In this document: positions 1 to 6,338 of the stretch, piece by piece | How the letters are laid out: every line of letters starts with the position of its first letter | Position numbering within the stretch: position 1 is the stretch's first letter | Source of the DNA: Chloroflexota bacterium | GTDB lineage: Bacteria; Chloroflexota; UBA6077; CF-72 | Direction of reading: 5' to 3' | DNA: 13,949 nucleotides | NCBI GenBank assembly: GCA_019247135.1 | Contig: JAFAPL010000073.1 | Coordinates: forward strand, 1-13,949 | Position numbers and translations under genes: made by a program | The notes under the pieces: generated by a model | What the model was told of the DNA's origin: nothing | The model's database searches: none | Seen by the model: only the letters and a program-made list of their open reading frames with translations

Positions 1-353
1 GTCTGGATCGTCTGGCGGGGTGCGAGATCAACTCGCTTCAGCGCCGCCAGGCCCCGCTGTACCACTACGGCACCCACCGCGGCGACGATCACGCCCACGA
101 TCAGCGCGGCAAGCCACCAGGGCAACCCCGCGGCCGCAAGGACGATGATCACGGCAGCCACGATTGCCAGAAGCCCGGCGTACGCGACCAGGCCGCCAAC
201 CGCGAGCAGTGCCAGCTCACGTCCCACGCGGCTGGCTTTGTAAGTCAGTTCGGTGCTGGCGAGGTTGACCTCCTGACGCACCAGGATGCCCATGTCGCGG
301 ACGAGATCTCCGAAAAGCTCGCCGAGCGAACGGTCATCCGCCCGTGTGTGCAT
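1..353 (-). CDS. Phage holin superfamily III-like membrane protein (partial, 3' end outside window)
   Basis: Reading the minus strand from the ATG at 353 gives an open frame of at least 117 residues that leaves the window at base 1. An amphipathic, acidic/basic N-terminus (about residues 1-45, with the pattern LGELFGDLVRD and VRQEVNLASTEL) precedes two hydrophobic segments at about 47-75 and 78-100 and then a basic tail. This layout is that of the actinobacterial holin-X / phage_holin_3_6 family (PF07332), which is mostly chromosomal and not linked to lysis; its function is unknown, with a proposed envelope role. The start overlaps the stop of the upstream gene by one base (TGATG), so the two are probably translationally coupled. 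It lacks its C-terminus here. Family assignment rests on motif and topology only. Confidence 0.8.
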   Translation of the reverse strand, partial: MHTRADDRSLGELFGDLVRDMGILVRQEVNLASTELTYKASRVGRELALLAVGGLVAYAGLLAIVAAVIIVLAAAGLPWWLAALIVGVIVAAVGAVVVQRGLAALKRVDLAPRQTIQ

Positions 354-958
354 CAGCCGGCCAATCCGCCGCTGGGTCCGACACGTCCGATCCCGCGCGA
401 CACATCGGCACTCGTGGTCACGTCACCACTTTCGACACCGGGCTGGTAGGCACCATATGGCGGTATGTCCAGCGGTCCGGAGCGCGCGCCTGTCGACCAA
501 CCACCATAGCTGCTGGTGGTGGAACGTTGTGAGGCCCGTCGACCGGAGCTCATCAGAAACCGCGCGCCCAGAAAGCCGAGCGCGAGCGCTCCGGTCACGA
601 ACAACCCGGGTTGTCTGCGAGCGAAGTCCTGCGTTTCGGCGATCAGGTCGGGCACATCGTGCGCACGTAGATAATTCGTCGTTCGCTCCACCCGCTCGGC
701 CGCTTGCTCGACGTACCCGCCGACTGCGCCTTGCTCTTGCTGGTTGAGCTGCTGGCCGGTCTGGCGTAACGCCTGCGCGACCGTTACCAGGGTGTCGACC
801 ACTCGGTCCTTCTGCGACTCGAGTTGCGATGTGGCCTGCTGTTTGGCTTGCGCGGCCACCTGGCCGGCGGCGCCCTGCGCCTGGTCCGCGACCTGGCCAG
901 CTTTGGCCTGCACCTGGTCGCCCGTGCTGGGCGGATTGGAACGGGGTGTCTGAGTCAT
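353..958 (-). CDS. Ala/Gln-rich coiled-coil protein with one TM segment (DUF3618/DUF883-like)
   Basis: Encodes 201 residues. The ATG at 958 is chosen because GAGGAG lies 6-7 bases upstream; a longer frame exists but has no such signal. Residues 15-45 are a low-complexity amphipathic repeat (GQVADQAQGAAGQVAAQAK), followed by a predicted coiled coil at 45-115, a single hydrophobic segment at about 118-137 (GLFVTGALALGFLGARFL) and a Ser/Gly/Pro-rich polar tail. The arrangement resembles DUF883/ElaB- or DUF3618-type inner-membrane stress proteins, and such proteins are often encoded beside holin-X-like genes, as here. A membrane-envelope stress role is inferred from that association. Exact family uncertain; coding status is well supported by the RBS, the coupled downstream gene and the composition. 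Confidence 0.8.
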   Translation of the reverse strand: MTQTPRSNPPSTGDQVQAKAGQVADQAQGAAGQVAAQAKQQATSQLESQKDRVVDTLVTVAQALRQTGQQLNQQEQGAVGGYVEQAAERVERTTNYLRAHDVPDLIAETQDFARRQPGLFVTGALALGFLGARFLMSSGRRASQRSTTSSYGGWSTGARSGPLDIPPYGAYQPGVESGDVTTSADVSRGIGRVGPSGGLAG

Positions 959-972
959 TCGAGCTCCTCTGT

Positions 973-992
973 CACTGCATGTGACTGCAGTG
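973..992. promoter_or_regulatory. Inverted repeat in the 5' region of the coiled-coil/holin operon
   Basis: CACTGCA (973-979) and TGCAGTG (986-992) are perfect 7-bp inverted arms around a 6-base spacer, 15 bases upstream of the ATG at 958 and directly behind its Shine-Dalgarno sequence. It could be an operator or a 5'UTR hairpin controlling access to the RBS. Only the symmetry is seen; the regulatory role is inferred. Confidence 0.35.
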
Positions 993-1120
993 GGCGTTGA
1001 GAGGCTCAGTGACGGATGGCCATTCCGTGCGGTCCTGGCGTCCGTATGAGCAATCGCGCAGGACCCGGTGGACCTGCCCCACGAGAGACGCAAGGCCCGT
1101 GCCGAGCGAGCTATCCCGAT

Positions 1121-1144
1121 GTTGCCTCAACCGTGGTGGGCAAC
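1121..1144. other. Hairpin-forming inverted repeat after the luxR-type gene
   Basis: GTTGCC (1121-1126) and GGCAAC (1139-1144) form a 6-bp stem, 17 bases beyond the TGA of the minus-strand LuxR-type gene. There is no T-tract on either side, so it is at best a weak terminator or an mRNA 3'-end stabiliser. Confidence 0.25.
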
Positions 1145-1160
1145 CTCGCTGGAGGGGGTG

Positions 1161-1952
1161 TCACCGACCGAGGGCGCGGGCCATGAGGACGCGGCGATTG
1201 CGCGCGCCAGTCCTGGCGAAGATGGACTTGAGGTGGTCCTGGACCGTGTTCTCGGAGATGTACAGCTCGGCTGCGACCTGCCGCGTATCGGATCCACCCG
1301 CCAGCGCGAGCATCTGTTACTCGGGCGGGACCAGGGCACGCAGGTACGCTTCCGTGTGAGCGGTTTGGGCTCTGACCTGCAGATCAGGTGCGAGCACCAG
1401 CACCGCCGCCCCCTCCGCAAGATTGGGTGGCGGCTGAGCGACGAACGTCTGTGCCTGGAGAGCTCGCAGCCGATCCGTCATACGCGGTGCAATCGCCGCG
1501 AGGTATTCCGCCTCCGGGTCTGAAAAACGGCGCCCGCCAATTCGCCAGAGGTCGAGAAATCCCCAGCAGCCGAAGCGATCCCTGAAGACGATCGACGCCA
1601 TGTCGGACACGTCGTAGCCGGAGAGCAGCTCACGCCAGACGAGACTGCGCTCCGGCTGGCCGCCGGTGTCGGCCTGTAGCCGACCGACCGCGCCCGTCAG
1701 TCGCGTCCAGCGGTTGATCTCCGTCGAATACTTGAGTCCAATCAGCTTCGGCAATTCGGGCAGGCACGGCACGTCCGCCAGCGGGTCAGAGCCGACCTCG
1801 GTCTCGGGATCCGTGAGCAGCCAGGCGTACGCGTCGAAGGGGATAGCGCGCTCGATCTCTTTGAGGATCGCGACGCGCAGGGCGCGCCCGTCATAGCAGT
1901 CGTGGGCAACTCGACCGATCCGCTCGGCGAGTCGCTGCAACGATTCAGCCAC
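1161..1952 (-). pseudogene. LuxR-type transcriptional regulator, interrupted by in-frame TAA (likely also internally deleted)
   Basis: From the GTG at 1952 a 211-residue frame runs to a TAA at 1317-1319. It holds a GAF-like sensor region (LKEIERAIPFDAYAWLLTDPE near residues 29-49; VFRDRFGCWGFLDLWR near 121-136). After the TAA the same frame stays open for 51 more codons to a TGA at 1161-1163 and encodes a complete GerE/LuxR helix-turn-helix (VAAELYISENTVQDHLKSIF, then RTGARNRR). Full-length relatives I know have a further PAS-like segment of roughly 90 residues between the sequence matching YLRALVPPE and the HTH; it is absent here, so a deletion may accompany the stop. An ATG lies three bases after the TAA (1311-1313), so reinitiation could yield a 50-residue HTH-only protein. 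Expected role: sensor-coupled DNA-binding regulator; target unknown. As annotated, the sensor half lacks its DNA-binding domain. Confidence 0.8.
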
Positions 1953-1983
1953 AGCTCCGGCGCGTACGCGCGCGCGAAGAAGA

Positions 1984-1999
1984 TCCCAGATAGCTGGGA
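1984..1999. promoter_or_regulatory. Palindromic operator-like site between divergent genes
   Basis: TCCCAG (1984-1989), ATAG, CTGGGA (1994-1999) is a perfect 6-bp inverted repeat in the 82-base gap between the LuxR-type gene (minus) and the ABM-like gene (plus). Its position suits an operator for either gene, perhaps the autoregulatory site of the regulator; this is inference from location and symmetry. Confidence 0.3.
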
Positions 2000-2034
2000 C
2001 ATCCGCTGACGGGAGGTCCTGTCAGGATGGGGCC

Positions 2035-2346
2035 ATGTTCACGACGTTCACTACGTTCACTGCGTTCACCTTGAGCATCGAGCATGCGATCACCGATTTC
2101 GCGACCTGGAAGTCGGCATTTGACCGGTTCGCTGACGCCAGAGCAAAGGGTGGCGTGATTGGCCAGCGTATCCGTCGTCCGATCGACGATCCCCGCCACC
2201 TGATCATTGAATTGGATTTCGAGACCAGCCAGCAGGCCCAGGCCTTTGGCGAGTTCCTGACCAACGTGGTGTGGGCGAACGCAGAGGCGTCCCCGGCACT
2301 CGCGGGAAGACCGACGATGAGAGTTCTGGAGCCGATGCAACCGTGA
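2035..2346 (+). CDS. Small ABM/cyclase-like (dimeric alpha-beta barrel) protein
   Basis: Encodes 103 residues. After residue 12 the pattern LSIEHAITDFATWKSAFDRF, a central basic strand with DDPRHLIIELDF and a C-terminal strand ending MRVLEPMQ match the one-domain ferredoxin-like fold of antibiotic-biosynthesis-monooxygenase or cyclase-type proteins. These usually form dimers that bind small hydrophobic or oxidisable compounds; the substrate cannot be told. The first residues (FTTFTTFTAFT) come from a 9-base tandem repeat and are not part of the conserved fold, so the native start could be the TTG at 2071, but no Shine-Dalgarno supports it. AGGATGGGG just upstream of the ATG at 2035 is a weak RBS. 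It is divergent from the broken LuxR-type gene and convergent with the PPOX gene. Confidence 0.75.
   Translation: MFTTFTTFTAFTLSIEHAITDFATWKSAFDRFADARAKGGVIGQRIRRPIDDPRHLIIELDFETSQQAQAFGEFLTNVVWANAEASPALAGRPTMRVLEPMQP
2038..2070 (+). repeat. 9-bp tandem repeat in the 5' end of the ABM-like gene
   Basis: About 3.7 copies of a 9-base unit of the form TTCACNRCG (TTCACGACG, TTCACTACG, TTCACTGCG, TTCACC) follow the ATG directly and encode Phe-Thr-Thr/Ala units. A multiple-of-three unit changes protein length without changing frame. Confidence 0.8.
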
Positions 2347-2434
2347 CTGGTCGGAATCCCGAACTGGTCGCTGCTCTTCCAGTCATTGTCGCGGATCGCG
2401 TCGCCCGACATGTCGAACTACTGAGTCCACTTCC

Positions 2435-2971
2435 TCAAGGTCGGGCGAAGTGCCACCGGGTGGCGCCGTACGGCTCCTCAGACGCGACGCCAAAGGCAGT
2501 GTGAAAGACGAATCGGTACAACTGCCAGGGCGGCCGCCCTGCACTGGGGGCGCTGTACGGGGCAGTGAACCCGCGCGCCTGGGTATCGACCTCGGCGGGC
2601 CAGCCGAGCTGCCGGTACAGCGCGGCTACGCGTTCGAGTGTCTGTGCGTCCGTCACGTGCGTTGCTGTGCCTTCCAGGCTCACGTCGATCCCAGGCAGCC
2701 GCGCCGCGATCGAGCATGCTGGCTGCAGCGCCAGGTTCTTCGACTTGCGGGTCCCATCGCCGCTGACGATGTACAGGTCACCGTCCAGCCACATGGCCCC
2801 GACGCCCGCGACGTGGGGCCGACCGTCAGGCCGGGTCGTACACAGGAAATACGACGCGTCCGGGCCGTGCCAGTTGGCCAACTGCGCTCGCGCGCGACTC
2901 CAGTCGAGTGGTGCGTTGCCATAGATGTCGAGGTTCGTGACCTCAATTGGGTCGATGTCTGCCATACCCAT
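2435..2971 (-). CDS. PPOX-class flavin/F420-dependent pyridoxamine 5'-phosphate oxidase family protein
   Basis: Encodes about 178 residues. The split-barrel core is clear: YFLCTTRPDGRPHVAGVGAM (41-60), WLDGDLYIVSGDGTRKSKNL (61-80, the flavin-phosphate-binding region with its TRKxxNL signature), a strand carrying ARLPGIDVSLEGTATHV (90-106) and a C-terminal helix-strand pair ending in WQLYRFVFHTAFG. Proteins of this class use FMN or F420 for redox reactions of small molecules; which cofactor is used cannot be read from sequence. ATGs at 2971 and 2965 are both possible; upstream codons look non-coding and no strong RBS is seen for either. It is divergent from the cupin gene and convergent with the ABM-like gene. 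A second family member lies at 11038-11565 and is not a close duplicate. Confidence 0.88.
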   Translation of the reverse strand: MGMADIDPIEVTNLDIYGNAPLDWSRARAQLANWHGPDASYFLCTTRPDGRPHVAGVGAMWLDGDLYIVSGDGTRKSKNLALQPACSIAARLPGIDVSLEGTATHVTDAQTLERVAALYRQLGWPAEVDTQARGFTAPYSAPSAGRPPWQLYRFVFHTAFGVASEEPYGATRWHFARP

Positions 2972-3092
2972 ACGTCGAACAAACGGGGCAGATTTCGACA
3001 CCGCGGGCGAACACATCCCGGCCGTCACTCGGTAGCCCTCTTTCGTGCTGTCACCGCCGCGGCCGTTTCCGCTGCTGTCGCGCGCGTTGCAT

Positions 3093-3101
3093 TGATACGA
3101 T
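3093..3101 (+). promoter_or_regulatory. Candidate extended -10 promoter of the cupin gene
   Basis: TGATACGAT fits an extended -10 box (TGnTAnnnT), 13 bases before the ATG at 3115. No convincing -35 is seen. The short distance implies a very short 5'UTR. Confidence 0.35.
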
Positions 3102-3114
3102 CCACGCAGCAGCA

Positions 3115-3621
3115 ATGACTGAGCCGCGGCCGAATGTTCTCGTTGGACGTCCCGTCGTCCTGGGTCCGGGCGAAGGCCACGCTATGCGGATGGCGCGCAA
3201 TCCCGACAGCATGCTGTTGAAGGCCAACGGCGACGACACCGGCCAGTATTACTCGACGTTCGAGTACAACGCGGTACCACATTCGCCGGGCGTGCCGCTG
3301 CATATGCACGAGGGCCATGAGGAGGGCTTCTACATTCTGGAGGGCGAGCTGGAGCTGCAGCTCGACACGCGCGTCGTGCGGGCTGGTCCGGGCAGCTTCG
3401 TGCTGGTGCCCCGCGGTTACGCCCACCGGTTTGCAAATCCAGGCGACCGGCCGTGTCGGTTCCTGGCCATCTTCTCACCAGCCGGTTACGAGAACGTGTT
3501 CGATCTCCGAATCCAACTGCTCGAAGCGGGCGAGCCCGACCCGGAGGCGATTCGAGCCCTGGAGCGGGCGCACGGTCTGGTGCCGCTCGATTCTCCAGAC
3601 CGGGCTGCACGGCATCTCTAA
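3115..3621 (+). CDS. Single-domain cupin protein
   Basis: Encodes 168 residues. Cupin motif 1 is at about 59-77 (PGVPLHMHEGHEEGFYILEG) with likely metal ligands His63, His65 and Glu69; motif 2 is at 93-108 (GSFVLVPRGYAHRFAN) with His104. All four usual ligands are present, so a metal-binding, possibly catalytic (dioxygenase or isomerase) or small-molecule-sensing role is likely; the substrate is unknown. A C-terminal helix (residues 129-155, ending EAIRALERAHG) is typical of stand-alone bacterial cupins of this size. The ATG at 3115 is preferred over an upstream extension because the conserved domain begins shortly after it and a -10-like box precedes it. DUF1003 follows after 51 bases on the same strand. 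Confidence 0.9.
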   Translation: MTEPRPNVLVGRPVVLGPGEGHAMRMARNPDSMLLKANGDDTGQYYSTFEYNAVPHSPGVPLHMHEGHEEGFYILEGELELQLDTRVVRAGPGSFVLVPRGYAHRFANPGDRPCRFLAIFSPAGYENVFDLRIQLLEAGEPDPEAIRALERAHGLVPLDSPDRAARHL

Positions 3622-3672
3622 CCTGCAGGGGCTAGCTGTTGGCACGCCACGTGCGCCGAGATCGCCGTCACC

Positions 3673-4239
3673 TTGATTGACAGCGCCACAACCGTGTCGG
3701 AACGCCGCGGGACGAGCACCGACAACGACCGCCCCTTCAGCCGAGTTCTCGCCCGCAACATCGATGCGCTGCTCGAGAGCCGTCGCGCCCAGGAGCGTCG
3801 CAAGAGCACCCAGAATCGCATCTCCGACGCGATCACGCATTTCACGGGCAGCCTCAGGTTCGTCTATATCCATGCAGCTGTGTTTGGGGCCTGGATCGTG
3901 TGGAACCTGGGCTTGATTCCGGGTCTGCATCTCTTCGACCCAAGCTTCGTGGTTCTGGCCATGGTCGCCTCGGTCGAGGCGATCTTCCTGTCGACGTTCG
4001 TACTGATCAGCCAGAACCGCATGCAGGCCCAGGCCGAGATGCGTGCCGAGTTGGACCTTCAAGTCAGCCTGCTGGCCGAGCACGAGGTGACACAGCTCAT
4101 GGCTCTGCTCGACGCCGTCGCCCGGCGGCTGGGAGTGCAGGTCCCGGACGAACGCGAGATCCAGGAAGCCAAGCAGGACGTCAATCCGATCGACGTGCTG
4201 CAAGCGATCGAGGACCGCGGGTCCGGCCTGGGCGGCTAG
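3673..4239 (+). CDS. DUF1003 family membrane protein
   Basis: Encodes 188 residues from a TTG start; a GTG at 3694 in the same frame is an equally plausible start. The conserved core includes RISDAITHFTGSLRFVYIHA (49-68), two TM segments at about 63-83 and 91-113 separated by a short loop with LHLFDPSF, and the signature helix FVLISQNRMQAQAEMRAELD (109-128), followed by a long charged helix. This is the full DUF1003 pattern. Family members are inner-membrane proteins of unknown function, sometimes linked to acid or cation stress. No strong RBS is present. The C-terminal part (KQDVNPIDVLQAIEDR) is a common family ending, so the gene appears complete. Confidence 0.92.
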   Translation: MIDSATTVSERRGTSTDNDRPFSRVLARNIDALLESRRAQERRKSTQNRISDAITHFTGSLRFVYIHAAVFGAWIVWNLGLIPGLHLFDPSFVVLAMVASVEAIFLSTFVLISQNRMQAQAEMRAELDLQVSLLAEHEVTQLMALLDAVARRLGVQVPDEREIQEAKQDVNPIDVLQAIEDRGSGLGG

Positions 4240-4284
4240 ATCCACCCAGAGCCGCCCGGCACGTACTCTGCCACCGCGGGCGCC

Positions 4285-4452
4285 ATGCCCAAAAATCCAG
4301 ACAACCAGCAGTCAGCGAAACGTCAAGACAAGTCCAGCTCGCGCTCAGTCCGAGCTGACCCGCAGGCCAAACGGGCCCAGGCGGCCGGAGCAGAGCAGGC
4401 TGTCGTGAACGAGAAGAAAGCACTCGAATCAGGCGAGGAGAGTCCGGCATAG
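4285..4452 (+). CDS. Small hydrophilic hypothetical protein (55 aa)
   Basis: An ATG at 4285 opens a 55-codon frame ending in TAG. The product is strongly hydrophilic and mixed-charge, rich in Lys, Arg, Gln, Ala and Glu (MPKNPDNQQSAKRQDKSSSR at the N-terminus), without TM segment or cysteine, and probably disordered. A TAnnnT box (TACTCT, 4264-4269) lies 15 bases upstream, as with other plus-strand genes here, but there is no Shine-Dalgarno. It follows DUF1003 by 45 bases. I do not recognise a family. The length is short enough that a chance frame cannot be excluded. Confidence 0.42.
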   Translation: MPKNPDNQQSAKRQDKSSSRSVRADPQAKRAQAAGAEQAVVNEKKALESGEESPA

Positions 4453-4469
4453 CACACTGACCACAGCGG

Positions 4470-4494
4470 GCGAATCGCGTGTCGATTGATTCGC
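4470..4494. other. Inverted repeat after the small 55-aa ORF
   Basis: GCGAATC (4470-4476) and GATTCGC (4488-4494) are perfect 7-bp arms with an 11-base loop, 17 bases beyond the TAG at 4452. No T-tract follows, so terminator function is doubtful. Confidence 0.25.
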
Positions 4495-4508
4495 GGGTGA
4501 ACTGCGTC

Positions 4509-4526
4509 CATTTCTCCTGGGAAATG
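4509..4526. promoter_or_regulatory. Palindromic operator-like site upstream of the 79-aa gene
   Basis: CATTTC (4509-4514), TCCTGG, GAAATG (4521-4526) is a perfect 6-bp inverted repeat with a near-symmetrical centre. A -10-like AATACT sits at 4542-4547, so the site lies where a transcription factor could bind upstream of the promoter. Role inferred from position only. Confidence 0.3.
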
Positions 4527-4599
4527 TCGCTGGCGTGGCTGAATACTGAAATGACCCGATCGGCGGCGTCGGCGGCTGAGGGTGGTCCTGGAGGTCGCT

Positions 4600-4839
4600 T
4601 TGACGGATCTGGCTGAGCATTGGGTCTGCTCATATTCGGGGCGCGCAGGGGCAAAGGCTTCGGCGGTCTTCGCGACGCAGGAAGAGGCCAGGGCGTTCGT
4701 CGAGCGACATGCACGACTAACCAGTGCGCGTGCGCCACTCGAGTGGAACGACAACGGCGATTCGACGACGGTCACCACGCCAACCGCTGTCTACCGGATC
4801 GCCCGTGTGCATCCGGCTTGCGCCAACGAAGCCACGTGA
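4600..4839 (+). CDS. Hypothetical protein (79 aa), TTG start with strong RBS
   Basis: The TTG at 4600 is chosen because GGAGG (4590-4594) sits five bases before it; the frame could also begin at the GTG at 4582, but that has no RBS. The 79-residue product begins MTDLAEHWVCSYSGRAGAKA and contains a helix ATQEEARAFVERHARLTSAR flanked by short beta strands (WVCSYSG, STTVTTPTAVYRIARV). No signal peptide or TM segment. The strand-helix-strand pattern suggests a small alpha/beta domain. I do not recognise the family and assign no function. The gene is convergent with the cupredoxin pseudogene. Confidence 0.65.
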   Translation: MTDLAEHWVCSYSGRAGAKASAVFATQEEARAFVERHARLTSARAPLEWNDNGDSTTVTTPTAVYRIARVHPACANEAT

Positions 4840-4885
4840 CGCATGGGTGCGCATTGATCGGCAGTCGCAACCGGGCTGCTGCTGG

Positions 4886-4903
4886 GGCGGGTGGTTCCCC
4901 GCC
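4886..4903. other. GC-rich hairpin between convergent genes
   Basis: GGCGGG (4886-4891) and CCCGCC (4898-4903) form a perfect 6-bp stem with a 6-base loop, 46 bases after the 79-aa gene. A second exact palindrome, CCTGGCGCCAGG, lies at 4953-4964. Either could help end transcription between the convergent genes, but neither has a T-tract. Nothing else is seen in 4840-5030. Confidence 0.3.
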
Positions 4904-5030
4904 TGAGCGGCCTCATCCGATCGAGTTGCTCAGGCCCGTCGAGCCGTGGCAGCCTGGCGCCAGGGCGCAGGCCTGTCAATGCCCGAGATCGTGAACCGCC
5001 TGCTCAGGCATGCGGAGCCACTGCAAGAGC

Positions 5031-5523
5031 TCAGTTGTCGTCCTGGCCGCCGAGCACAGTGATAACGCCCATCATGGGCGTCCCAAAGTTGCCGTTCGCA
5101 TCCTGTATCCCACCGCGTGGGCCAGGCGCCACAGGCTGGTTGAACGCATCCAGGTGGGCGTGGAAGCGGCAGTAGTAGACGAACGTGCCGGGCCGATCGA
5201 AGCGGAGCACAAATTGACCAGGCTGACCGCCGTTGCTGTCCGTGCCTGGCAACAGCTGGTCGGTGCCGCGATGATCGGCGGTATCGAACACATCGTCGCT
5301 CACCACGGTGTGGTCATCCGTATCGCGATTGATCCACTGCACCGACTGACTGGCCAGCATGAATGGTGACCGCAAACGGCGTGAACCGATCGTCCGCCGG
5401 CACGACGACCTGGACGGTGCGACGGTCGGGCGCCGCGAGCGTCGGGGCCGCAAGGCCGATCGCGGCCAGTGAACCGAGTCCTAGAACCAGGCCGAATCCA
5501 GCGCGAAGCCGGGAACGAGACAT
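5031..5523 (-). pseudogene. Secreted cupredoxin (plastocyanin/azurin-like), frameshifted by a 4-bp duplication
   Basis: The ATG at 5523 follows GGAGAGG at good spacing. The first frame encodes a signal peptide (RSRLR, hydrophobic core, APTLA cleavage region near residue 30) and the first cupredoxin strands (RRTVQVVVPADDRFTPFAVT, then HAGQSV), then goes out of frame. The rest is intact in the neighbouring frame to the TGA at 5031: QWINRDTDDH, then GTFVYYCRFHAHLD and GTPMMGVITV. The switch lies at a tandem ACTGACTG (5345-5352, plus strand); removing one four-base copy restores an uninterrupted protein of about 162 residues. Likely copper ligands after correction are His70, Cys117, His120 or His122 and Met149 or Met150. 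Expected role: exported electron-transfer copper protein. An unusual loop of about 26 residues separates the Cys/His and Met ligands. Either a recent pseudogene or an assembly error. Confidence 0.88.
5345..5352. repeat. Tandem 4-bp duplication causing the cupredoxin frameshift
   Basis: ACTG occurs twice in a row (CAGTCAGT on the coding strand). With one copy the codons read His-Ala-Gly-Gln-Ser-Val-Gln-Trp-Ile-Asn, matching the expected cupredoxin strand. Confidence 0.85.
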
Positions 5524-5666
5524 GACAAGCACCTCTCCCTTGTGTGGATCGCCTCAGTGGACATACGGCTAGCGCGGCTCAGGCGGATTCAGGTCGTGCC
5601 CGACGCCGGCACGGTCGCTCGCCAGCACCGTCTGCACGTGCGCTGCGACACGGCAAATGCGCGGTT

Positions 5667-6338
5667 TCAGAAGGACAGCGTCTGCTCCGCGTAGGCGACC
5701 CATGACGCGTACTTGTCGCCCTCTTCGAAGCTCCAGGACGCGTTCAGGACCGCGTGCAACCAGGCACCACTGACGGGTGCGGACTGGATCGAGGTCCAAC
5801 TCGGCGCAGAACACGTCGAGTCGCCGTCGGTTGACTCTCGCCGGTACAGCTCGCGGATTGAGCAGAAACTGGCAGATATCGAAGTACCGATCTCCAGCCA
5901 GGCCTTTCGGATCGATCGCCAGCCAGCCTGAGCAGTCAGATCGCAGGATATTGAAGTGGTGCAGGTCGCCGTGCAGCAGCACCGAGCGATCGACCGAAGC
6001 CAGGAGCTCGGAGCGCAGTGAGTCCGCGCGCTCGAAAAGCTCGATTGGGAAACGAGCCGGGCCGCGCCGTCGCCCTGCCAGCTTGCCAGCGCGGCGACTT
6101 CCGAGCGCGTCTCTTTCAGATGCGGGCTGACCTTCAGCACGCAGCGAGTGCCATCGGCGCGACGTGCGGCGGCGACGAAGTTGCCGGGGCTGCCGGGTGT
6201 CTCAGGAAAGCGTTCTTCGACCTGCAAGCGCCAGCGTTCGACGAGCGCGGCGACGCGTTGGGCGAGCTCCTGGCCGATCGTGCGCACCCCGCCCACTCCG
6301 CTCTCGCGCGTGCGTGGGCGACGAGCCATGGAGTGCAT
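5667..6338 (-). pseudogene. APH(6)-type aminoglycoside/hydroxyurea phosphotransferase, internally deleted and frameshifted
   Basis: The N-terminal lobe is clear in the frame starting at 6338 (or ATG 6329): VAALVERWRLQVEERFPETP, FVAAARRADGTRCVLKVSPH with the ATP-binding Lys, and EVAALASWQGDGAARLV. At about 6050 the homology jumps to FPIELFERADSLRSELLASV in another frame, skipping some 70 residues found in APH(6)/StrB relatives. That second frame carries the catalytic loop LLHGDLHHFNIL and the metal motif AIDPKGLAGDRYFDICQFLL. Near 5757 one extra base returns the first frame, which encodes the usual C-terminus (HAVLNASWSFEEGDKYASWV). The first frame stays open throughout (223 codons), but its middle third, with the active site, is scrambled. 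Family role: ATP-dependent phosphorylation of streptomycin-like substrates (PF04655). Non-functional as written. Confidence 0.87.

Noticed and set aside
1..353. Prophage, because of the holin-like gene
   Set aside because: No phage structural, integrase or lysis gene is nearby, and holin-X-like genes are commonly chromosomal.
286..747. 153-codon plus-strand open frame
   Set aside because: It is antisense to the coiled-coil and holin-like genes and encodes an Arg/Ser/His-rich sequence typical of high-GC shadow frames.
2450..3118. 222-codon plus-strand open frame
   Set aside because: It lies opposite the PPOX gene, whose motifs are clear; the plus-strand product shows no domain pattern.
3475..4245. 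256-codon minus-strand open frame
   Set aside because: It is antisense to DUF1003 and the cupin, both of which have strong family motifs.
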